Assembly: GCA_047605645.1 (NCBI GenBank)
Contig: JASGFJ010000023.1
Span: forward strand, 1 to 64,000
Source of the DNA: UBA1309 sp047605645
GTDB lineage: Bacteria; Bacteroidota; Bacteroidia; Bacteroidales; Dysgonomonadaceae
Direction: 5' to 3'
Length of the DNA stretch: 64,000 nucleotides
The notes below the pieces were generated by a model. That model worked only from the letters and a program-made list of their open reading frames with translations. It searched no databases and was not told the origin of the DNA. Within the stretch, counting starts at the first letter, position 1. Each line of letters begins with the position of its first letter. The translations under genes and the position numbers were made by a program. Shown piece after piece: positions 41,924-49,743 of the stretch.

Positions 41924-44380
41924 ATGATTCCTATTCGCAGAAAGCATTTATTGAAAGTTGTCGGAATAGTCTTTTTCGTAATGCTTGCTTTGTGGCTTTT
42001 CGGGGCTTATCTGGTGGAGAAAAATAGTCAGCTGGTATTGGAAAAAATAATAGAGAAAGTTGACTCAAAAATTAAAGGTAAGGTAAGTGTCGGCGCCTGG
42101 AAAGTTTCTTTCTTTAAAAGCTTTCCGAATATGTCGGTTTCATTCGAAAATGTAGTCTTGAGGGATAGCTTATGGAAAACGCATCGTCATGATTTATTAA
42201 ATGCCCGTAATATTGATTTAAGGTTGGGTTTGTTTCCTTTGATAAAGGGGCGAATCAGTATCGAAAAAATCAGTTTCAATCAGATGAAAATCTTTGTATA
42301 CACCGATACGGCCGGCTATTCCAATCTGGATATGCTTAAGACCGGTAAAAGGGAGACAAAGAAACCGGAAGACGATACGCGTATGACAAATCCCTTTAAA
42401 GTCAAACACATGGAATTTAAACATGCGGTATTTATTCTTAATGATCAGAAACGGCACAAGTTTTTTAATATTGATATTGATAAATTAGCAGCAGAAATAA
42501 ATCATACTCCCGAAGGATGGAATGGCGACTTCAAACTTATATCTCATGTGCATGATTTTGCTTTTAGTACCCGAAAAGGCAGTTTTATAAAAGACAAAAT
42601 AGTGCAAGGGCGGATCACTGCTCATTACAATAATGAAGCGGGACTGATTGCTTTTGACCGTAAACCGTTGAGAATAGGACGGGATGTATTTCACATCGCA
42701 GCAGAAATTGCTTTAAGGACTAAAATACCACATTTTACAATTGACATTACAGGAAAACAGCTATTATATAAAGATATGGCTCCACTGCTTGCACCCAATA
42801 TCCGGGAAAAAACGGCAATGTTTGATGTGCAGAAGCCGATAGATGTAGTAGCTACGATAATGAATGACGGAACTATTGTAAACTCCGATCCATCCATTCG
42901 GGTCAAAATAACGGTCTTGAACAATGTGATTACAACCCCCTTTGTTACTCTTACCGACTGTAGTTTTATAGGCTTTTTTGACAACCGCGATACCCTCAAA
43001 CGAAAGACCGGAGATCCCAATTCTATTTTTCGTTTCAATAATATTTCTGCAAAATGTTATAATATCCCAATCCTGATGGATTCTTTGAGAATTAGGAATC
43101 TGAAGAAACCAGTTCTGACTGCTAATCTGGCAGCTGATTTCCCGCTTCAAAAGCTGAATAGGTCTTTCGGCGATTTATTTGATTTTCATAAAGGAAGTGT
43201 GAACCTTCGTTTGTCTGCCCGGACAGACATGAAGGCTCTGGAACTTCATAAACCTGTTTTTTATGGGAAAATATATATCCGAAATGCCGACTTAACCTAT
43301 AAACCCCGACGTATCCGATTGGTAAATAGTTCGCTTAATTTGGATTTTAATCAGGGAGGACTGCGTATTTCCGACAGTAAATTTCAACTGGGGGAGAATG
43401 TTGTTAATCTGGATGTTCAAGTCAAGAATTTCTTGAATTTATTTTATTCCGATCCCGAAAAGCTAATCGCTGATATCCGACTGCGAAGCCCACTTATTAA
43501 TCTGAAAGATTTAGTTCCCGTTTTTGCTTCACGCCAGCAGACTTCAACTCCGGGGAGTGATACTCATACATTCGAAGATTTTACGGATCAATTGGCGGTA
43601 GCCATGGAAAAATCGACTATTCGTTTGACTGTAGATGTCGCAAAAGCAGTCTATGATAAGTTTGAGGCCAGAGATTTGGATGCTTCTATTTATATGGTAG
43701 GAACGGATATATTTCTCAAAAATGTGGGGGTAAAACATGCGGATGGTAGCTTATCTCTGCAAGGGGCAATCAGGGAGAGAGAAAATCGAAAGAGCCATGT
43801 TACGCTTCGTTCGGTTATTCGTAGGGTCAATATACCGAAGTTTTTGTATGCCTTTAATAACTTCGGACAAGAAACGATTACCAATAACAACATCCGGGGG
43901 CTTCTTTCTGCGAATCTCAATCTTGAAGGTGATATTTCGGAAGAAGGAACGATAATAAAAAACTCCCTGCAAGGAAAGTTGAATTTTTCCCTTGATAAAG
44001 GAGCTCTGGTGGGATTGACCCCACTCGAAAAGATTAGCAAGTATGTTTTCAAAAGTCGGAATCTATCGAATGTCCAACTCCAACCGCTTCAGGGTACTTT
44101 TTCTCTCCGTGGCGATAAGATTGATATCAGTCCGATGCAGATTAATTCAACCGTGCTGAATTTTGATATTGCCGGTGTTTTTGGATTCCATGCCGGTACA
44201 AACATCACTTTGGATATTCCGTTGCGTGATCCCGGGAAAAGTCTGGGTATTCGTGATCCGGAGAAACGAAATCAAGAGAGAATGAAGGGTTTGGTACTTC
44301 ATTTGCGCTATTTTGATGATAATGGGAAACCTCGAATTCGTTGGAATGACGAAGCGGGAAAAAATAAATTATGGAACTGA
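41924..44380 (+). CDS. AsmA-like envelope protein
   Basis: The 818-residue protein has a basic N-terminus and one membrane helix (about residues 11-30), followed by a long periplasmic region of repeated beta strands. This is the AsmA/TamB-like plan, now understood as bridge-type proteins that carry lipids between the membranes. The N-terminal AsmA segment (VEKNSQLVLEKIIEKVDSKI, then SFFKSFPNMSVSFENVVLRD) and the C-terminal conserved block (about 650-770, with the GDISEEG and GTFSLRGDKIDISPM stretches) are recognisable. The protein is somewhat shorter than TamB. It is transcribed alone. The mosaic intergenic repeat starts immediately at its stop codon. Confidence 0.88.
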   Translation: MIPIRRKHLLKVVGIVFFVMLALWLFGAYLVEKNSQLVLEKIIEKVDSKIKGKVSVGAWKVSFFKSFPNMSVSFENVVLRDSLWKTHRHDLLNARNIDLRLGLFPLIKGRISIEKISFNQMKIFVYTDTAGYSNLDMLKTGKRETKKPEDDTRMTNPFKVKHMEFKHAVFILNDQKRHKFFNIDIDKLAAEINHTPEGWNGDFKLISHVHDFAFSTRKGSFIKDKIVQGRITAHYNNEAGLIAFDRKPLRIGRDVFHIAAEIALRTKIPHFTIDITGKQLLYKDMAPLLAPNIREKTAMFDVQKPIDVVATIMNDGTIVNSDPSIRVKITVLNNVITTPFVTLTDCSFIGFFDNRDTLKRKTGDPNSIFRFNNISAKCYNIPILMDSLRIRNLKKPVLTANLAADFPLQKLNRSFGDLFDFHKGSVNLRLSARTDMKALELHKPVFYGKIYIRNADLTYKPRRIRLVNSSLNLDFNQGGLRISDSKFQLGENVVNLDVQVKNFLNLFYSDPEKLIADIRLRSPLINLKDLVPVFASRQQTSTPGSDTHTFEDFTDQLAVAMEKSTIRLTVDVAKAVYDKFEARDLDASIYMVGTDIFLKNVGVKHADGSLSLQGAIRERENRKSHVTLRSVIRRVNIPKFLYAFNNFGQETITNNNIRGLLSANLNLEGDISEEGTIIKNSLQGKLNFSLDKGALVGLTPLEKISKYVFKSRNLSNVQLQPLQGTFSLRGDKIDISPMQINSTVLNFDIAGVFGFHAGTNITLDIPLRDPGKSLGIRDPEKRNQERMKGLVLHLRYFDDNGKPRIRWNDEAGKNKLWN

Positions 44381-44900
44381 TATACAAGTGTCTAATCTCT
44401 TGTTTATTTCAGGGTATTATAACTTTTTGTGTTGTGTAATATGTTGATATCTAGTTTTATGTGAATGTTATTAACAGGTGTTGTTCACAAGTTGTTGAAA
44501 ACTTTCCGGAATGGAAGAAGTGATGTATCCTGTTGAGATATAGAAATGTCGATTTTGAATTTATTGAAGGGGGTACATGAGTAGAATAATGCATGCTGGT
44601 GGAATTTATCCCGATGTACACTCCAATATATATTTGTGAAAAAAATATCCAAGGAGTAGGCTGCTAAGACAGGAGGTTTGCTTTTTGATTTGCCGGAAGA
44701 GCAGGAAGTATCATTCCCTAACCTCAGCCCTCATCTCTTCATCTCAACCGGTATCTTTGATAAAATAGGTGCAATGTGCTTACTCGCACGATATGCTTGT
44801 GCTAGTTGCACTTTTGTTCTGCATAGCTTTCGCTTTTATCATGGCTAAAATGAAGGAGCTGCTCCTTATTTATCTGGATATGTAATCCTCTGAAATAAGT
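44381..44900. repeat. Mosaic intergenic repeat, copy 1
   Basis: Three segments here recur elsewhere. 44381-44535 matches 49100-49255 (start TATACAAGTGTCTAATCTCT). 44494-44695 matches 47451-47655 (start GTTGAAAACTTTCCGGAATG), roughly 85-90 percent by eye. 44760-44880 matches about 49415-49545 (around GATAAAATAGGTGCAATG). No open frame of note is conserved among the copies. The copy begins right at the AsmA-like gene stop. Confidence 0.85.
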
Positions 44901-45234
44901 TTCATATAGCTAATTTGCGATGTAACTTATTGTCTATACATTATAGGTAGGTATGATATCTTTACAGCTAATTATGACCATTTACTTATACAATTGGCTT
45001 TTCGAGCCTAATTTGGCATACTTACTCTATTCATCAGAAGTTTACATTAACGTTTTGTATTGCGAAAATGTGGGATTGGAATCTAAATTGAGATTGCTCT
45101 ACATTTTTGACGCCTCAGCTTTTCTATTTCGTATTTTTTTTTTTGTAAGTTTACTGCATTCAAAAAGCATCGGCTTCGTTTGTTTGAAAGATGGAATAAA
45201 GTTCATTTTTCGCCCATGCTTCATCAATGCTTTT
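44901..45234 (+). other. AT-rich segment upstream of the HTH gene, no supported gene
   Basis: A 107-codon open frame (44953-45276) is present but overlaps the HTH gene start, has no family resemblance and includes the half-site described next. The DNA is more AT-rich than the resident genes, like the module that follows, so it may belong to the same acquisition. Confidence 0.4.
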
Positions 45235-45263
45235 ACCGTTGTATGCAATTTTAGAAAAACTGT
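45235..45263 (+). other. attC-like right half-site and 9-bp end repeat
   Basis: ACCGTTGTATGCAATTTTAG (45235-45254) is followed directly by AAAAACTGT (45255-45263) and then the ATG of the HTH gene. The reverse complement of the first part shares AACGGT and flanking bases with the sequence just downstream of the hydrolase stop. AAAAACTGT recurs at 47415-47423. Half-sites of this look are a common sight between genes in Flavobacteriia; calling them attC halves is an inference. Confidence 0.5.
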
Positions 45264-45833
45264 ATGTCCAAATTAAAACTTATTAGAGAAGAACAAAACT
45301 TAACTCAAGAAGAATTGTCTGAAAAATCAGGAATTTCAGTTAGAACAATTCAGCGTATTGAATCGGGAATAACTCCGAAAGGATATACATTAAAAGCACT
45401 TTCTAATGCACTAAAAATTTCCGGAAAAGAACTGCTAAATGAAGCTCCCCCAATTCAATTATCAGAAAAAGAAACTATCAGTATTTCAGTAAAGCAAAAT
45501 GAAATAGATTTTTCAAAAATAAAACTCATCAATCTTTCTTCTATTATATTCGTTGTTTTACCACCATTAAATATTTTAGCTCCGCTTATTCTTTCTTGTG
45601 CTTTAAAGCAGAAAAATGACTTAACAAAAAAAATTGTTTCACTTCAAATTCTCTGGACAATTTTAGCTCCAATTATTTTTATGTTAGGGATTCTTCTGAA
45701 ACTCGGTCATTCATTTACAATTGTACTTTTGATGTTGATTGTTTTATCTAATGTTTTCTTGATTCTTCGAAATCTTGTAGAAATTGATAGAAATAAAAAA
45801 TTACGTTATCAATTGAATTTTAATATAATATAA
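45264..45833 (+). CDS. Membrane-anchored XRE-family HTH regulator
   Basis: The 189-residue protein has an N-terminal HTH_3 domain (about 3-58: LIREEQNLTQEELSEKSGIS, then RTIQRIESG and ALSNALKISGKEL) and, after a polar linker, three hydrophobic segments (about 85-108, 118-141, 145-167). This layout, a DNA-binding domain tethered to the inner membrane by a DUF4870-like region, is known mostly from Flavobacteriia. The DNA is clearly more AT-rich than the resident genes. The start lies directly after the attC-like half-site, and the hydrolase gene follows 105 bp later, so the regulator probably controls that gene. A ligand or signal is not evident. Confidence 0.85.
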   Translation: MSKLKLIREEQNLTQEELSEKSGISVRTIQRIESGITPKGYTLKALSNALKISGKELLNEAPPIQLSEKETISISVKQNEIDFSKIKLINLSSIIFVVLPPLNILAPLILSCALKQKNDLTKKIVSLQILWTILAPIIFMLGILLKLGHSFTIVLLMLIVLSNVFLILRNLVEIDRNKKLRYQLNFNII

Positions 45834-45882
45834 TCCTTTCGTGTGATTGTCGGGTTTTTGTCGGGTAGATTTTTTTGAAAAA

Positions 45883-45904
45883 AAAGGTTCCTTTCCAACC
45901 TTTG
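45883..45904 (+). promoter_or_regulatory. Inverted repeat overlapping a possible -7 element before the hydrolase gene
   Basis: AAAGGTT (45883-45889) and AACCTTT (45897-45903) form a perfect 7-bp dyad around CCTTTCC. Its right arm overlaps AACCTTTG (45897-45904), one base off the TAnnTTTG consensus. It is a plausible operator for the HTH regulator next to it and a promoter for the hydrolase; the dyad also argues against a start codon at 45875. Confidence 0.45.
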
Positions 45905-45937
45905 CAAAAAAAATATTTACAAAAAAACGAAAATAGT

Positions 45938-47416
45938 ATGTCAAAAAAAAACATCATCATCTTCATTTTTACTATCGTCTTTTATGCAAGTACGAAAGCC
46001 CAAGTTGAGAATAATTCAACCCTTTACAAAACCATTCTTTCAAAAGATAGTTTGCTTTTTGATGTTGGTTTTAATACCTGCGACATCAACCAATTTGAAA
46101 ATTTATTGAGTGAAAATCTAAGATTTTATCACGACAAAGATGGAATTTCCGGCAAACAAAAATTTATTTCCGATTTGAAAAATGGAATTTGCAATAGCCT
46201 TGAAAATCGCCAGGTTAAAAGATTTTTGATAAAGGAAAGTACTCAAATCTTTCCTCTTTATAAAAATGGAATTCTATACGGTGCAGTTCAAAATGGCGAA
46301 CACATGTTTTCCGAAAAAAGGGAAAGCCAAGCTGGAATTGCAAAATTCACGAACGTCTGGGAATTGGAAAACGGAGAGTGGAAATTAACCAATTCCTTTA
46401 GTTTTGATCATCAAACGTATTCCGAACAGCAAAAAATAGCTCATATTTTTGACAATGATTCTGCAATTGAGAATTGGCTAAAAGAAAACAATATCAAAAC
46501 ACTTGGACTTGGAATTATTGAAAATGGAAAATTAAAACAGGTAAAAGTATTTGGCGAAATTTCAAAAGAAAGTTCTGCTCCTTACAATACTATTTTCAAT
46601 GTTGCTTCGCTTACAAAGCCAATTACGGCACTGACCACCTTGCGTTTGGTAAGTATAGGGAAATGGGATTTAGATGAACCAATTTATCACTATTTTACTG
46701 ATCCTGATATTGCGAATGACCCGAGAAATAGAAAACTGACAACAAGACTTATTTTGAGTCATCAAACCGGTTTCCCTAATTGGCGAAGCGATATTGAAAA
46801 TAAAAGATTACAATTTCTATTTGATCCGGGAACAAAATATGGATATTCTGGTGAAGGCTATGAATATTTGCGTAAAGCACTTGAAAATAAATTCAAAAAG
46901 CCGTTGCAACAACTAGCAGAAGAGCTTATATTTCAGCCTTTAAAAATGAAAGACACCGATTTTGTCTGGACTAAAAATACAGATGAATCAAGATTTGCTA
47001 TAGGTTATGATGAAAATGGGAAACCTTATGAAATAGTAAAAAATAAAACAGCAAATGCTGCAGATGATTTGCACACAACCGTTGAAGAATATGGAAATTT
47101 TTTAGTCAATGTTTTAAATGGAGGAAACCTAAATCAAAGAATTTATGCCGAAATGCTCAAAAAACAAGTCAAAACCAAAGAAGACAAATATTTTGGTTTG
47201 GGTTTTGAACTCTATGATTTAGGGAACGGAGAAATTGCATTTTCTCACGGTGGTTCGGATTTTGGAACACAATGCATTACTTTTTTATTTCCAAAGACCA
47301 AAGATGGATTACTTATTTTCACCAATTCTACATGTGGATATAAAATTTTTAATCCCCTTTTAATTCATTATTTAGGAGAAAAAGGAAAGAAACTTATTGA
47401 CATAGAAACTAAATAA
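45938..47416 (+). CDS. Exported serine hydrolase (beta-lactamase family) with N-terminal NTF2-like domain
   Basis: The 492-residue protein has a signal peptide (MSKKNIIIFIFTIVFYASTKAQ), an NTF2/DUF4440-like domain (about 28-160, ending in WELENGEWKLTNSFSF) and a class C beta-lactamase/DD-peptidase-type domain (about 175-492). Active-site motifs are S224-L-T-K227 (NVASLTKPIT), a Tyr303 motif (YSGEGYEYL) and HGG at 437-439 (FSHGGSDFG). The LSHQTGFPNW segment is typical of this esterase-like group. The likely role is a periplasmic or surface esterase or peptidase; true beta-lactamase activity is not implied. The gene is AT-rich, coupled to the HTH gene, and its stop overlaps the downstream end repeat. 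Confidence 0.88.
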   Translation: MSKKNIIIFIFTIVFYASTKAQVENNSTLYKTILSKDSLLFDVGFNTCDINQFENLLSENLRFYHDKDGISGKQKFISDLKNGICNSLENRQVKRFLIKESTQIFPLYKNGILYGAVQNGEHMFSEKRESQAGIAKFTNVWELENGEWKLTNSFSFDHQTYSEQQKIAHIFDNDSAIENWLKENNIKTLGLGIIENGKLKQVKVFGEISKESSAPYNTIFNVASLTKPITALTTLRLVSIGKWDLDEPIYHYFTDPDIANDPRNRKLTTRLILSHQTGFPNWRSDIENKRLQFLFDPGTKYGYSGEGYEYLRKALENKFKKPLQQLAEELIFQPLKMKDTDFVWTKNTDESRFAIGYDENGKPYEIVKNKTANAADDLHTTVEEYGNFLVNVLNGGNLNQRIYAEMLKKQVKTKEDKYFGLGFELYDLGNGEIAFSHGGSDFGTQCITFLFPKTKDGLLIFTNSTCGYKIFNPLLIHYLGEKGKKLIDIETK

Positions 47417-47450
47417 AAACTGTGTACAACAACGGTTTCAAGGAATGACT
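47415..47450 (+). other. 9-bp end repeat and attC-like left half-site
   Basis: AAAAACTGT (47415-47423) overlaps the hydrolase stop and is continued by GTGTACAACAACGGTTTCAA and GGAATGACT. The core ACAACAACGGT is complementary to ACCGTTGTAT in front of the HTH gene. Copy 2 of the mosaic repeat begins immediately after, at 47451. Confidence 0.5.
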
Positions 47451-47660
47451 GTTGAAAACTTTCCGGAATGGAAGACCTGATGTATCCTGTTGAGATATAG
47501 GAATGTTGATTTTGAATTTATTGGAGGGATACATGGATAGAATAATGCATGCTGTTGGGATTTATCCCGATATACACTCTAACATATATTTGTGAGAAAA
47601 ATATCGAAGGAGAAGCTTCTAAGAGAGGAGGCTTGCTCTTTGATTTGGCTGGAGGACTAG
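47451..47660. repeat. Mosaic intergenic repeat, copy 2
   Basis: This copy matches 44494-44695 from GTTGAAAACTTTCCGGAATG to about GCTCTTTGATTTG, with scattered substitutions and small indels. It starts at the exact end of the cassette-like module, so copies 1 and 2 flank that module as direct repeats. Confidence 0.85.
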
Positions 47661-47704
47661 CATCTTAACCCTCATTCTGACTACTTAATCTCCATCCTCA
47701 ATAC

Positions 47705-47724
47705 AGACGTACGATTGTACGTCT
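47705..47724. repeat. REP-like palindrome
   Basis: AGACGTAC-GATT-GTACGTCT is a perfect 8-bp dyad followed by CTACA. Its form resembles dispersed palindromic elements found in many genomes. It lies between repeat copy 2 and the large palindrome array. Confidence 0.8.
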
Positions 47725-47756
47725 CTACATTCCTTATTATCAAATGTTGCCGGCTT

Positions 47757-49075
47757 ATTACCATCGCCGTGCGTATCCGCATCCGTTTACACATTATATG
47801 TATGTTTTTTTTGTAGCCGGATAGGACGGGTTTACGTTGTGAGTTTCGTTTTGCGGATATATCTTGCGATTATTATTTTGCGGGCGAATTCGATTCGCCC
47901 CTACCGGTCACCGCGGTACATATCCGCAACCATCATTCATAATTCATCATTCCAAATATAGCCTACCCATTACCATCACCGGCGTGCATATCCACATCTA
48001 TATTTCAAATTCCCCAGATTTATGCTATTTGCGTTCTGCCGTTATTATTGCACCAAACATCAAAAACATTGCCTGCCTATTGTAGGGGCGAATTGAATTC
48101 GCCCGGTGACCGTCGGTTGGTCTATTTGATTATCAATTGATCCTCGCATATCATACATCCATTTACATGATATATATGTATCGTTTTTTTGTGTTGTCGG
48201 ATAGGACGGGTTTGCGCTGTGGGTTTCGTTTTGCGGATATATCTTGCGATTATTATTTTGCGGACGAATTCGATTCGCCCCTACCGGTCACCGCTGTAGG
48301 CATCCGCAACCATCATTCATAATTCATCATTCTAAATATAGCCTGCCCATTATCATCACCGCGGTACATATCCGCATCTATATTTCAAATTCGCAATATT
48401 ACCGCTATTCGCGTCCCGTCTTTTTATACGTACCAAACATCAAATATATCGCCTGCCCATGGTAGGGGCGAATTGAATTCGCCCGGTGTTAGTCGTGCAT
48501 ATTCGCCCATTTGAATATCAATGCATCCGCCCATATCATACATCCGTTTACATGATATATCTGTATCGTTTTTTGTGTATCCGGATAGGACGGGTTTGCA
48601 CTGTGAGTTTCGTTTTGCGGATATATCTTGCGATTATTATTTTGCGGGCGAATTCGATTCACCCCTACGCATCACCGCTGTAGGTATCCGCAACCATCAT
48701 TCATCATTCATCATTCCAAATATAGCCTGCCCATTACCAACACTGGCGTACATATCCGCATCTATATTTCAAATTCGCAATATTCCCGCTATTTGCGTCC
48801 CGTCTTTTTATACGTACCAAACATCAAATATATCGCCTGCCCATCGTAGGGGCGAATTGAATTCGCCCGGTGTTAGTCGTGCATATTCGCCCATTTGAAT
48901 ATCAATGCATCCGCCCATATCATACATCCGTTTACATATTGTATGTATCGTTTTTTGTGTTGTCGGATAGGACGGGTTTGCGCTGTGGGTTTCATTTTGC
49001 GGATATATCTTGCGATTATTATTTTGTGGGCGAATTCAATTCGCCCCTACCGGTCACCGCCGTACGTATCCTCAA
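47757..49075. repeat. Tandem array of ~380-bp units with paired palindromes
   Basis: The landmark GGATAGGACGGGTTT occurs near 47819, 48199, 48582 and 48965, giving periods of about 380-384 bp and three full units plus a partial fourth. Each unit holds two 19-bp palindromes: type 1, GGGCGAATTCGATTCGCCC (47882-47900, and diverged copies at 48262-48280, 48646-48664, 49028-49046), and type 2, GGGCGAATTGAATTCGCCC (48086-48104, 48466-48484, 48850-48868). The units differ by point changes and small indels. Open frames of 60-125 codons in the array repeat with the unit and are not considered genes. Confidence 0.93.
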
Positions 49076-49099
49076 TCATCAGCCTCAATCTTCAACTGG

Positions 49100-49545
49100 T
49101 ATACAAATGTCGAACCTCTTGTTTATTTCAAAATCTTACAACTCTTTGTTCCTTGTAATATCTTGTTTTATAGTATTGTATGAATGTTATCAACAGGTGT
49201 TGTTCACAACTTGTTGAAAACGTTACGGGATGGAAGGAGCAATGCATTCTACAAATGTACTACTCCGATACTCTCGCCAATGTTAGTGTGATGCCCTCAC
49301 TAGCGTTAGTGTGATGCCCTCACTAGCGTTAGTGTGATGCCCTCACTGGCATTAGCGCAATATAATTACTCATACAGATCGGATACCCTTACCAACATTA
49401 GTCCGGTATCCTTGACAAAATTGGTGCAATGTCCTTACTCGACACGTGCGATATGCTTGTGCGAGCCACTCTTTTGTTCTGTATAGCTTCCTGTTTTATC
49501 ACGTTTAGAATTAAGGCTCTGGCTCTTGTCCATTTGGATATACGG
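49100..49545. repeat. Mosaic intergenic repeat, copy 3
   Basis: 49100-49255 matches 44381-44535 (TATACAAATGTCGAACCTCT at the start, then TTATCAACAGGTGTTGTTCA). From about 49415 to 49545 it matches 44760-44880. Between these lies a 23-bp repeat not found in the other copies. A 95-codon minus-strand open frame (49398-49685) runs through this copy and is probably not a gene. Confidence 0.8.
49282..49350. repeat. 23-bp tandem repeat, three copies
   Basis: The unit GTTAGTGTGATGCCCTCACT followed by AGC repeats at 49282, 49305 and 49328; a diverged CATTAGCGCAA follows. Each unit contains the dyad TAGTG/CACTA. The copies are nearly identical, as expected of a young VNTR. Confidence 0.93.
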
Positions 49546-49743
49546 TTAGCTTGCCCGGTGTGATTGGGGATGTTTACAGCGCATGGGCTATTACACTTTT
49601 GAAGAACTTCTTGTGCGTATTGGGTTAAAAGCGTTTCTTTGAACGCATCTGTAAGCTCTCGAAAAATAGAGTTGCACATATACACAAAAAGAGCTGCCTC
49701 CTTTGAGACAGCTCCCTGTGTAAATTATTACTCAGACTTTAGA

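Noticed and set aside
44953..45276. 107-codon open frame before the HTH gene
   Set aside because: It overlaps the start of a well-supported gene and includes the attC-like half-site; composition is low-complexity hydrophobic.
47757..49075. CRISPR array
   Set aside because: The repeat unit is about 380 bp with 19-bp palindromes some 200 bp apart; there are no 30-bp repeat/spacer alternations and no cas genes.
44468..49205. Replication origin suggested by TTATCAACA/TTATTAACA motifs in the mosaic repeats
   Set aside because: Each is one or two bases from a DnaA box and occurs singly; there is no cluster, DnaA gene or unwinding element.
47864..49217. Repeated small genes of 60-125 codons in the palindrome array
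   Set aside because: They recur once per repeat unit in the same phase and include palindrome sequence; frames break at unit differences.
49398..49685. 95-codon minus-strand gene
   Set aside because: It runs through mosaic repeat copy 3, and the corresponding DNA in copy 1 has stops in the same frame. It could be a decayed remnant but is not a supported gene.
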